Below are positions 17,517 through 24,753 of a DNA stretch of 64,000 nucleotides, one piece after another. The first letter of the stretch is position 1, and the number at the start of each line of letters is the position of its first letter. The position numbers were made by a program, and so were the translations under genes. The notes under the pieces were generated by a model. That model was not told the origin of the DNA. It saw only the letters and a list, made by a program, of their open reading frames with translations, and did no database searches. This stretch comes from Mycobacteriales bacterium (GTDB lineage Bacteria > Actinomycetota > Actinomycetes > Mycobacteriales > SCTD01): assembly GCA_030697205.1 (NCBI GenBank), contig JAUYQP010000047.1, forward strand, positions 1-64,000. Reading direction: 5' to 3'.

Positions 17517-20243
17517 CTACAGGTCGGGGTCGCCCACCGCGTGCTGGCGGGCGCCGGCCTGGGCCACGTGGGACCGGGCCTCGACCTCGGCCCAGACGGC
17601 ACTCGCGTCGTCGACGCAGAGCACCACCAGATCGCCCGGGTTCGCCAGGTCCATCGCCCGCTTCACGGCGGCGATCTCCGCCAGGACGATCTCGACCGTC
17701 GTGGTGCGTGAGCCCTGCGCCCCGCGCACGCCCTCGGCGACCAGGGCCGCCAGCTCACCCGCGGGCCGACCGCGCAGCCGCGCGTCCTCGCGCAGCACGA
17801 TCGTGTCGAAGCAGCCGGCCGCGACCGTGCCGAGCTCGCGCAGGTCCTCGTCGCGCCGGTCGCCCGCTGTGGCCACGACGGCGATCCGGCGAGACCGCTC
17901 GATGGAGCCGGGCGCCGGCGCGGTGAGCTTCTCGACGAAGTCGGTGAGCATCCGCATGCCAGCGGCGTTGTGGCAGTAGTCGATGAGCACGGTCACGCCG
18001 TCGACCTCGGTGATGTTGAGGCGACCGGGCGCGAGGTAGTAGGACGTCGTGAAGGTGCGCAGGCCCTGCCGGATGTCGTGCAGCGGAGCGCCCGCGGCGA
18101 AGGCGGCGGCCGCCGCGGCCAGTGCGTTTTGGACGTTCATGACGGCCTTGCCGCCGAAGGTCGCGGGCAGCAGGTGGGTCCAGGCCAGCTGCATGGCCCG
18201 CCGGCCGTGGCGGATCACGATCATGTCGCCGAGCTCGCTGCGCTCCAGGACGACGGCCCGGCCGCCCCTGCGGCAGTGGCCGTCGACGCGCTGCCACTCC
18301 GGAGAGCCCGGCTCCGACATCGAGAACCAGATGACGTCACCGCTGCAGGCCCTCGACATCGCGGCGACCAGCGGGTCGTCAGCGTTGAGGACCGCGAAGC
18401 CGTTGCGCGGCACGGCCTCCACGACGACCTGCTTGACCTGCGCGAGCTGCTCGACGGTGTCGATGCCCTGCATCCCCAGGTGGTCAGCCGCGATGTTGAG
18501 CACGACGCCGACGTCGTTGCGCTCGTAGCCGAGGCCCTCGCGCAACAGCCCACCACGGGCGACCTCGAAGACCGCGAAGTCCACGCGGGGGTTCTGCAGG
18601 ACCATCCTGGCCGAGCGCGGTCCGGAGGCGTCCGAGCGGATGACGAGCCGCTCGTCGATGACGATGCCGTCGGTCGAGGTCATGCCGACCTTGCGCCCGA
18701 TGCCCTTGAAGATGTGGGCGATCATCCGCGAGGTCGTCGTCTTGCCGTTGGTGCCGGTCACCGCGACGATCGGGATCCGGGAGGGCGCGCCCGGCGGGAA
18801 GAGCAGGTCGATGACCGGCTTCGCGACGTACTGCGGCTCCCCCACCGTCGGGTTGGTGTGCATGCGGAAGCCCGGCGCCGCGTTGACCTCGACGATGCCA
18901 CCTCCCGCCTCACGGACGGGGTCGGTGATGTCGCGCGCGATGAAGTCGATGCCCGCGACGTCGAGGCCCACCACGCGGGCGGCCTCCTCGGCGATCTCGA
19001 CGTTGTCGGGGTGCGCCTCCATCGTGCGGTCGATGGAGATGCCACCCGTCGACATGTTGGCGGTGAGGGTGAGCTTGACGAGCGTGCCTGCGGGGGGCAC
19101 CGACGACAGCGAGAAGCCCTGGGACTCGATGAGCTCGCGGGCCGCGTCGTCGAGGGTGATGCGGGTCAGCACCTTCTCGTGGCCGACGCCGCGTCGCGGG
19201 TCGGCGTTGGTCTGGGCGACGAGGTCCTCGACGCTCTGCCGACCGTCGCCGATGACGTGCGCCGGCACCCGCTCGGCGACCGCCACCATCCGGCCGCCGA
19301 CGACGAGGAAGCGGTAGTCGGAGCCGGACAGGAAGGTCTCGACGAGGACGTAGCCGTTGCGTGACTGGCCCTTGGCGACGTCGTAGGCCTTCGCCAGCGC
19401 GGCGTCGTCGCGGATGTCGAGCCCGACCCCACGACCGTGGTTGCCGTCGAGCGGCTTGACCGCCACCGGCCAGCCCAGCGACACGGCGACCTCGCGGGCG
19501 CCCTCGACGGTGCGGACCGCGGTCGAGCGCGGCACGGGCAGCCCGGCCGCACCGAGCAGCTTGATCGTCATCTCCTTGTCGGAGGCGATGTCGACCGCGA
19601 GGTTGGAGGTCAGCGAGGTCATGGTGGCCCGGATCCGCCGGGCGTGGACGCCCTGCCCGAGCTGCACGAGGGACCCGCTGTTGAGGCGCATCGTCGGGAT
19701 GTCGCGCGACACGGCCTCGTCGACCAGCGCCTGCGTCGACGGGCCGTAGGCCGCCTTCTGGGCGAGCAGCAGCAGTGTCTCGACCTCGGCGTCGAAGTCG
19801 AAGGCAGGGTCGGCCTGCACCAGGTGGTTGACCAGCCGCACGGCGAGCTTGCCGGCCGCGACACCGACGGTCTCGTCGGAGTAGGCGTAGATGACGTTGT
19901 AAACGCCAGGCTCGCCGGTGCCGCGGGTCTTGCCCCGGCCGACCTCGGCTCCGGTCATGCGCTGCAGCTGGATCGCGACGTGCTCCGCGACATGACCCAC
20001 CCAGGTGCCCTCGCGCAGCCGCTCCGCGAACCCGCCCTTCTTCTTGCGCGAGCAGGAGTGGTCACCGACCTCAGGCAGCAGCCGCAGCAGCTCGTCGACG
20101 AAGCCGGGCAGCGCACTGGTCGGGTGGGCCTCGAGGACGCCCAGGTCCACCACCAGGTGCACGGCGGGGTCGTAGGACCAGAAGTTCGGCCCCCGGTAGA
20201 CGCGGCTCGACCGGATCGTCAGGTCGGGGGCGGGGCTGGTCAC
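17517..20243 (-). CDS. cphA: Cyanophycin synthetase
   Basis: 908 residues, the usual CphA length. The N-domain (1-160, RGPNFWSYDP) is followed by an ATP-grasp domain (about 190-470) with VAVKPLDGNHGRGVGLDI, TLTANMSTGGISIDRTMEA and EVNAAPGFRMHTNP, which adds Asp to the backbone. A Mur-ligase domain (about 480-908) with GTNGKTTTSRMIAH, ARGGLLREGLGYERNDVG and AADHLGMQGID adds Arg to the Asp side chain. Both active sites look complete. The product is the multi-L-arginyl-poly-L-aspartate nitrogen/carbon store, kept as cytosolic granules. The GTG start at 20243 overlaps the stop of the cyanophycinase gene (GTGA), so synthesis and degradation enzymes are translationally coupled. Confidence 0.95.
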   Translation of the reverse strand: MTSPAPDLTIRSSRVYRGPNFWSYDPAVHLVVDLGVLEAHPTSALPGFVDELLRLLPEVGDHSCSRKKKGGFAERLREGTWVGHVAEHVAIQLQRMTGAEVGRGKTRGTGEPGVYNVIYAYSDETVGVAAGKLAVRLVNHLVQADPAFDFDAEVETLLLLAQKAAYGPSTQALVDEAVSRDIPTMRLNSGSLVQLGQGVHARRIRATMTSLTSNLAVDIASDKEMTIKLLGAAGLPVPRSTAVRTVEGAREVAVSLGWPVAVKPLDGNHGRGVGLDIRDDAALAKAYDVAKGQSRNGYVLVETFLSGSDYRFLVVGGRMVAVAERVPAHVIGDGRQSVEDLVAQTNADPRRGVGHEKVLTRITLDDAARELIESQGFSLSSVPPAGTLVKLTLTANMSTGGISIDRTMEAHPDNVEIAEEAARVVGLDVAGIDFIARDITDPVREAGGGIVEVNAAPGFRMHTNPTVGEPQYVAKPVIDLLFPPGAPSRIPIVAVTGTNGKTTTSRMIAHIFKGIGRKVGMTSTDGIVIDERLVIRSDASGPRSARMVLQNPRVDFAVFEVARGGLLREGLGYERNDVGVVLNIAADHLGMQGIDTVEQLAQVKQVVVEAVPRNGFAVLNADDPLVAAMSRACSGDVIWFSMSEPGSPEWQRVDGHCRRGGRAVVLERSELGDMIVIRHGRRAMQLAWTHLLPATFGGKAVMNVQNALAAAAAAFAAGAPLHDIRQGLRTFTTSYYLAPGRLNITEVDGVTVLIDYCHNAAGMRMLTDFVEKLTAPAPGSIERSRRIAVVATAGDRRDEDLRELGTVAAGCFDTIVLREDARLRGRPAGELAALVAEGVRGAQGSRTTTVEIVLAEIAAVKRAMDLANPGDLVVLCVDDASAVWAEVEARSHVAQAGARQHAVGDPDL

Positions 20244-21184
20244 GAGGCCTCCGGGTTGTTCGTACGGCGGGCGGATCGGGACGTGCGGCCGGTCCCGACA
20301 CCCTCGGCCGCGACACGCCTCGCCAGGCCGCGCAGGCCGGCAGAGGGCAGCGCCGGCGCAGGCTCGCGCAGGTCGTCGGCGCGGCCGCTCACCGTCGGCA
20401 GCAGCACCCTGTCACGCAGGTCGAAGCGCGCCCCTGCCGGCAGCGAGTGCACCACCGCGCCGGAGACGAGCAGCGGGTCGGAGCGGCGAGCGGTGTCGAC
20501 GTTGGAGGAGATGCCCGAGCCGTCGAAGATCGTCACCGCGCCCCGGCCGACGACCTCGAGCCAGCGCTGCTCGGTGACGAGCGCGGCGGTGTCCTCGTCG
20601 ACGCCGATCCCGAGCAGGTGCGGTGAGTGCGCGACCAGGGTCAGCAGCCGGCCGTAGCGGTTGCGCTGGTCGAAGTGCTGGTCGACGACGACGCCCTGCA
20701 CCAGGCCGAGCCCGGCCGACATCTGCACCATCCGCAGCTTCGGCGTCGCGCCCTCGGCCCCGAAGGCGACCATGTGCTCGCTCTGCCCGGACGCACCCGC
20801 GCTGGTGCCACCCACCACGGCGCCCCGGCGGTGCGCGTCGAGGATCGCGGTCCCGAAGGGCGTCCCGGCGAGTGCCCCGGCGAGGGTCATCTGGTTGCCG
20901 CCGGTCATGAAGACCCCGGTCGCGTCGGTGAGCGGCGCGACCAACGCCGGGTCGGCCGCCTCCGTGCGCGTCGTCGGCAGCGGCCCGCGCACGTCGGTCA
21001 CGCCGAGCCGTCCGAAGGCCTCGCGGTAGAGCTCGACCGCCTCCTGCCCGAGCGACGACGCGGTCGCCACGACGGCGATCCGCGCGTCGGGGCCGCCGGC
21101 GAGCCGGACGAAGCGCTGCAGGACCACACGGGCCCCGACCTTGTCCTCGGCACCGCCGATCATCATCAGAGGGCCGGGCGTCAT
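20240..21184 (-). CDS. cphB: Cyanophycinase (peptidase S51)
   Basis: 314 residues. Cyanophycinase is an exopeptidase that releases beta-Asp-Arg dipeptides from cyanophycin. The nucleophile elbow GGTSAGAS places the catalytic Ser at about residue 128. MMIGGAEDKVGARVV at the N-terminus and FMTGGNQMTLAG, GLGLVQGVVVDQHFDQRNRYGRL and GIGVDEDTAALV are family hallmarks. The protein is about 40 residues longer than the cyanobacterial enzyme because of an Arg-rich C-terminal tail ending NNPEAS. It is the first gene of the cphB-cphA pair. The spacing to the upstream whiB (58 bp) leaves open whether all three are in one transcript. Confidence 0.93.
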   Translation of the reverse strand: MTPGPLMMIGGAEDKVGARVVLQRFVRLAGGPDARIAVVATASSLGQEAVELYREAFGRLGVTDVRGPLPTTRTEAADPALVAPLTDATGVFMTGGNQMTLAGALAGTPFGTAILDAHRRGAVVGGTSAGASGQSEHMVAFGAEGATPKLRMVQMSAGLGLVQGVVVDQHFDQRNRYGRLLTLVAHSPHLLGIGVDEDTAALVTEQRWLEVVGRGAVTIFDGSGISSNVDTARRSDPLLVSGAVVHSLPAGARFDLRDRVLLPTVSGRADDLREPAPALPSAGLRGLARRVAAEGVGTGRTSRSARRTNNPEAS

Positions 21185-21242
21185 CCGGCGACCCTAGCGG
21201 GGCGCCAGGGAGAAGATCAGGGAGTACGTCGAAGCGGGTCCG

Positions 21243-21554
21243 TCAACGGGACCGCACCGGTCGCGGACCCCACAGCAGGTCCTGGCGCTCCCCCTCCGAC
21301 AGCCCGCCCCACACGCCGTAGGGCTCGCCGGTGTCGACGGCGTGCGCCAGGCACTCTCGGCGCACCGGGCAGTGGCCGCAGACCTCTTTCGCGGCCGCCT
21401 CGCGCTGCCCGCGGGTCGGCTCGCGCTCGCCGTGCGGGTGGAAGAACAGGTCGTCGAGCCCGCGACAGCGGGCCTGCAGCTGCCACTCCCAGCGCCACGA
21501 CTGCGCGCCGGGTGGCGTCGCGGTCCCGATCACGTCCGGCATGCGGGACATCAT
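21243..21554 (-). CDS. WhiB-family iron-sulfur transcriptional regulator
   Basis: About 103 residues. Four cysteines that would bind a [4Fe-4S] cluster are present in ARCRGLD and VCGHCPVRREC, followed by the turn motif GVWGGLSEGER and a short basic tail, RPVRSR. This is the WhiB/Wbl layout; such proteins act with the principal sigma factor as redox-responsive regulators. The start is uncertain: ATG codons lie at 21554, 21551 and 21542 and none has a clear ribosome binding site, so leaderless translation is possible. It is transcribed toward cphB-cphA and divergently from blaI, sharing the operator region at 21555-21591. Confidence 0.9.
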   Translation of the reverse strand: MMSRMPDVIGTATPPGAQSWRWEWQLQARCRGLDDLFFHPHGEREPTRGQREAAAKEVCGHCPVRRECLAHAVDTGEPYGVWGGLSEGERQDLLWGPRPVRSR

Positions 21555-21591
21555 CTACGACAACAGGTAGAACTTCTACTCCAGGTAGTAG
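21555..21591. promoter_or_regulatory. Clustered CTAC/GTAG half-sites between whiB and blaI
   Basis: Half-sites are CTAC 21555-21558, GTAG 21567-21570, CTAC 21576-21579 and GTAG 21585-21588 and 21588-21591. GTAGAACTTCTAC (21567-21579) is a perfect 6-bp inverted repeat around one base. BlaI/MecI/CopY repressors bind TACnnnGTA-type palindromes, so autoregulation of the blaI-blaR pair is the simplest reading. The array starts at the first base before the whiB ATG, so whiB may be controlled too. Confidence 0.6.
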
Positions 21592-21600
21592 TTTGGCCGC

Positions 21601-21945
21601 GTGACCCGACTCGGCGACCTGGAGCGCGCGGCCATGGAGGCGGTGTGGGCCGCCGACACCGCCCTCACCGCGCGCGAGGTGGCCGAGCGGGCTGGAGGCG
21701 AGCTGGCCTACACCACCTGGCTCACCGTGCTGTCCCGCCTGGAGAAGAAGGGCCTGCTCCGGCGGGCCCGCGACGCCCGGGCCCACACCTACACCGCGGT
21801 CGCGACCCGCGAGGACCACATCGCCCGGCTCATGCAGCAGGCGCTCGGGCAGGCCGGGGACCGCACCGCCGCGTTGCAGCACTTCGCCCGATCGGTGACG
21901 CGGGGCGAGGCCGACGCGCTGCGCCGAGCGCTCGAGGACCGCTAG
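21601..21945 (+). CDS. BlaI/MecI/CopY-family repressor
   Basis: 114 residues. The N-terminal winged helix reads RLGDLERAAMEAVWAADTAL followed by TAREVAERA and LAYTTWLTVLSRLEKKGLL, the recognisable BlaI helix-turn-helix and the protease-sensitive region. The C-terminal helices form the dimer interface. The GTG start at 21601 has no ribosome binding site and may be leaderless. The downstream M56 peptidase begins three bases after its stop, giving the classic repressor-sensor pair in which the peptidase inactivates the repressor. The inducing signal is unknown; no beta-lactamase gene is nearby. Confidence 0.9.
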   Translation: MTRLGDLERAAMEAVWAADTALTAREVAERAGGELAYTTWLTVLSRLEKKGLLRRARDARAHTYTAVATREDHIARLMQQALGQAGDRTAALQHFARSVTRGEADALRRALEDR

Positions 21946-21948
21946 CCG

Positions 21949-22842
21949 GTGCTCGCCGCCGCGGTCCTGCTGGCGGCCTGCCTGCTCGCCCTCACCGTCG
22001 TACCCCGGCTGCTCGCGGCCGCGCGCTGGCCGGCCCGCTCGCCCGGCCGGGCCCTCCAGCTGTGGCAGGCACTGGGCCTCTCCGGCGGCCTGCTGGCACT
22101 GGAACTGCTGCTCACCCGCGCCCTGGCGCCCGTGGGCGAGGACCACCTCGACGGCGTACGCCGGGCCTGGGACGCACCGTCCCGCCTGCCCTGGTGGTCG
22201 TGGCTGGCGCTCGCGGCCTTCATCGCGCTGCTGCTGCGCCTGCTGTCGGTGCTGCTGGCCTCGACCGCCCGCACACTGCTCGCCCGCCGTCGCCACCGGT
22301 GCCTCGTCGACCTCGTGACGACCCCCGCGCCGACGCTGCGTGGCACCCGCGTCGTCGACCACGCCGTCCCCGTCGCCTACTGCCTCCCGGGCCTGCGCTC
22401 GCGCGTCGTGCTGAGCCAGGGGGTGCTCGCGCTGCTCGCGGCCGACGAGGTCGAGGCCGTGCTCGCCCACGAGCGCGCGCACCTCACCCAGCGCCACGAC
22501 CTCGTCGTCCTGCCCTTCGTCGCCCTCGGCGCGACCTTCCCGCGGCTGCCACCGGTGCGCACCGCGCAGGCCGAGGTGGCGCTGCTCGTCGAGATGCTCG
22601 CCGACGACGTCGCGGTCCGCCGCCACGACCGGGCGGTGCTCGCCGCAGCCCTCGCGAAGGTCGGCGGCGGTGCCGTGCCGCCGGGCGGCCTCGGCGCGGC
22701 AGGGCCGGCTGTCCTTCGCAGGCGGGAGCGGCTGCTCCAGGCCCCCGACCCACTGACCCGCGCCGCGGCGCTGGCCGTGCACGCCGCCACCGTGGGCGTC
22801 CTGCTGCTCCCGCTGGCAGGAGTCCTGGCCGCGCAGGTGTGA
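21949..22842 (+). CDS. BlaR1-like M56 membrane metallopeptidase
   Basis: 297 residues. Hydrophobic helices at about 1-20, 40-60 and 82-105 and at the C-terminus place it in the membrane. The zinc protease motif HERAH occurs in VEAVLAHERAHLTQRHD, with the downstream EMLADDVAVRRH segment providing the third ligand. Preceding AYCLPGLRSRVVLSQG is typical of M56 peptidases. Unlike staphylococcal BlaR1 there is no extracellular penicillin-binding sensor domain, as usual for actinobacterial homologues, so the signal must be sensed in another way. It presumably cleaves or triggers loss of the BlaI protein encoded three bases upstream. Confidence 0.88.
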   Translation: MLAAAVLLAACLLALTVVPRLLAAARWPARSPGRALQLWQALGLSGGLLALELLLTRALAPVGEDHLDGVRRAWDAPSRLPWWSWLALAAFIALLLRLLSVLLASTARTLLARRRHRCLVDLVTTPAPTLRGTRVVDHAVPVAYCLPGLRSRVVLSQGVLALLAADEVEAVLAHERAHLTQRHDLVVLPFVALGATFPRLPPVRTAQAEVALLVEMLADDVAVRRHDRAVLAAALAKVGGGAVPPGGLGAAGPAVLRRRERLLQAPDPLTRAAALAVHAATVGVLLLPLAGVLAAQV

Positions 22843-22871
22843 AAGGGTCTCCCAACGGTTACTTCAGGGAC

Positions 22872-24749
22872 ATGGTCGAGACACCGCGCAGCGACACCGC
22901 CCTAGCCCTGCAGGCTCACCTGGACGGTGAGCACGCCGCCGTCCGCCAGCAGGTCCGCGACCGGCTGAGCCAGCTCGACCTCGCCAAGGCCGACGGCCTT
23001 GAGCGCGACGCCTATCGCGACCTCGTGCTGCAGTGGTGCCGGGAGCTCGCGGACGTCGGCATCGGCAGCCGCTCCTTCCCCGTCGAGTACGGCGGCGCCG
23101 ACGACCCGGGCGGGCGAATCGCGGGCTTCCAGACGCTCGCGCACGGTGACCTGTCGCTGCTCGTCAAGGTCGGCGTGCAGTTCGGGCTCTTCGGCGGCTC
23201 CGTGCACCGGCTCGGGACCGAGCGCCACCACGCCGCCTACCTGCGCGACACCGCCACCCTGGACCTGCCCGGCTGCTTCGCGATGAGCGAGACCGGTCAC
23301 GGCTCCGACGTGCGCTCGCTGCGCACCATCGCCCGCTACGACCCCGACGCCGACGAGCTGGTCGTGCACACCCCGGACGACACCGCCCGCAAGGACTGGA
23401 TCGGCAGCGCCGCCCGCCACGCCCGCCTCGCCGTGGTCTTCGCCCAGCTCGAGGTCGGCGGGGAGCACCGCGGCGTGCACGCGGTGCTCGTGCCCCTGCG
23501 TGACGACCAGGGCAGGGTCCTCGACGGCATCGAGATCGAGGACTGCGGCGACAAGATGGGGCTGCAGGGCGTCGACAACGGCCGGATCCGCTTCCACGCC
23601 GTCCGCGTCCCGCGCGACAACCTGCTCGATCGGTTCGGCACCATCACCGCCGACGGCGACTACGTCTCGCCGATCACCAACCCCGCGGCCCGCTTCTTCA
23701 CGATGATCGGCGCCCTCGTCGAGGGCCGGATCTGCATCGGGGGCGCCGCCCTGTCGGTCGCTCGCAACGCCCTCACCATCGCGGTCCGCTGGGGCGAGGA
23801 GCGACGGCAGTTCGGCACCGGGCTCGAGGAGGACATCGCGCTGATGGACTACCTCACCCACCAGCGGCGACTGCTGCCGCGCATCGCCCGCAGCTACGCG
23901 CTGCAGGCCGCGCACGACCACGTCACCGCGCGCTACGCCGCGGCGGTGGACGGCGCAGACAGCGACGAGCAGCGCGCGGTCGAGTCGCTCGCGGCAGGGA
24001 TCAAGGCCTACGCCACCTGGGAGATGGTCGACGCGGTGCAGCAGGCCCGCGAGTGCTGCGGCGGCAAGGGCTACCTCGCGGAGAACCGCTTCGCGTCACT
24101 GCGCGCCGACTCCGACGTCTTCACGACCTTCGAGGGCGACAACACCGTCCTCATGCAGCTGGTCGCGAAGGGCCTCCTGTCGGACTACGCCTCGCAGTTC
24201 GAGGACCTCGACCTGGCCGGCGTCGTGCGGCACCTGTCCACCCGGCAGGTCGGCCGCTTCTTCTCCGAGAGCGGACCACTCGGCCGCTTCCTGCGCGACG
24301 ACGCCGAGCTGCGGTCCTTCGACTGGCAGTCCGCGGCGCTGCGGTTCCGCGAGGAGCGCACCGTCGACGCGCTGGCCCGCCGGATGCGCAAGCTGACCAC
24401 CGAGGGCACCGACGCGCTGCGGGCGCTCGCGCTGTGCCAGGACCACGCACTCACCGCCGCCACCGCCCACGTCGAGCGCGTCGTCCACGAGCAGCTCGGC
24501 GAGCAGACCGGGTTGCGCAAGGACGTCGCCGAGCTCGCGGCGCTGTCGGTCATCGAGCGCGACCGCGCGTGGTGGCTGGAGCACGGCTTCCTGTCCGGTG
24601 ACGACTCGCGGGCGCTGCAGAAGGAGGTCAACGCGCTGTGCCACGAGCTGCGTCCGCACGCGCTCGACCTCGTCGACGGCTTCGGGGTCCCCGACGCGCT
24701 GCTGCGCGCCCCGATCGGGGTGAGCCCCCAGCGGGTGGCTGCGGAGTAG
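22872..24749 (+). CDS. Acyl-CoA oxidase / acyl-CoA dehydrogenase family protein
   Basis: 625 residues from ATG 22872. The frame is open for another 1.5 kb upstream, but that part is Arg/Pro-rich antisense sequence and is not coding. The N-terminal helices lead to GCFAMSETGHGSDVRSLRT and IGSAARHARLAVVFAQLEV, matching acyl-CoA oxidases. ECCGGKGYLAENRF and TTFEGDNTVLMQLVAKGLL give the catalytic Glu in the FEGDNTV motif diagnostic of the ACOX group. The reaction is FAD-dependent 2,3-desaturation of acyl-CoA, with oxygen or ETF as acceptor. The acceptor cannot be told from the sequence. It is a single gene between blaR and the convergent cyclic-di-GMP gene. Confidence 0.88.
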   Translation: MVETPRSDTALALQAHLDGEHAAVRQQVRDRLSQLDLAKADGLERDAYRDLVLQWCRELADVGIGSRSFPVEYGGADDPGGRIAGFQTLAHGDLSLLVKVGVQFGLFGGSVHRLGTERHHAAYLRDTATLDLPGCFAMSETGHGSDVRSLRTIARYDPDADELVVHTPDDTARKDWIGSAARHARLAVVFAQLEVGGEHRGVHAVLVPLRDDQGRVLDGIEIEDCGDKMGLQGVDNGRIRFHAVRVPRDNLLDRFGTITADGDYVSPITNPAARFFTMIGALVEGRICIGGAALSVARNALTIAVRWGEERRQFGTGLEEDIALMDYLTHQRRLLPRIARSYALQAAHDHVTARYAAAVDGADSDEQRAVESLAAGIKAYATWEMVDAVQQARECCGGKGYLAENRFASLRADSDVFTTFEGDNTVLMQLVAKGLLSDYASQFEDLDLAGVVRHLSTRQVGRFFSESGPLGRFLRDDAELRSFDWQSAALRFREERTVDALARRMRKLTTEGTDALRALALCQDHALTAATAHVERVVHEQLGEQTGLRKDVAELAALSVIERDRAWWLEHGFLSGDDSRALQKEVNALCHELRPHALDLVDGFGVPDALLRAPIGVSPQRVAAE

Positions 24750-24753
24750 CCGC

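Noticed and set aside
21342-22871. Long open frame continuing 5' of the acyl-CoA oxidase
   Set aside because: It is Arg/Pro/Ala-rich, lies over the blaI and blaR genes in another frame and has no recognisable domain; high GC keeps such frames open.
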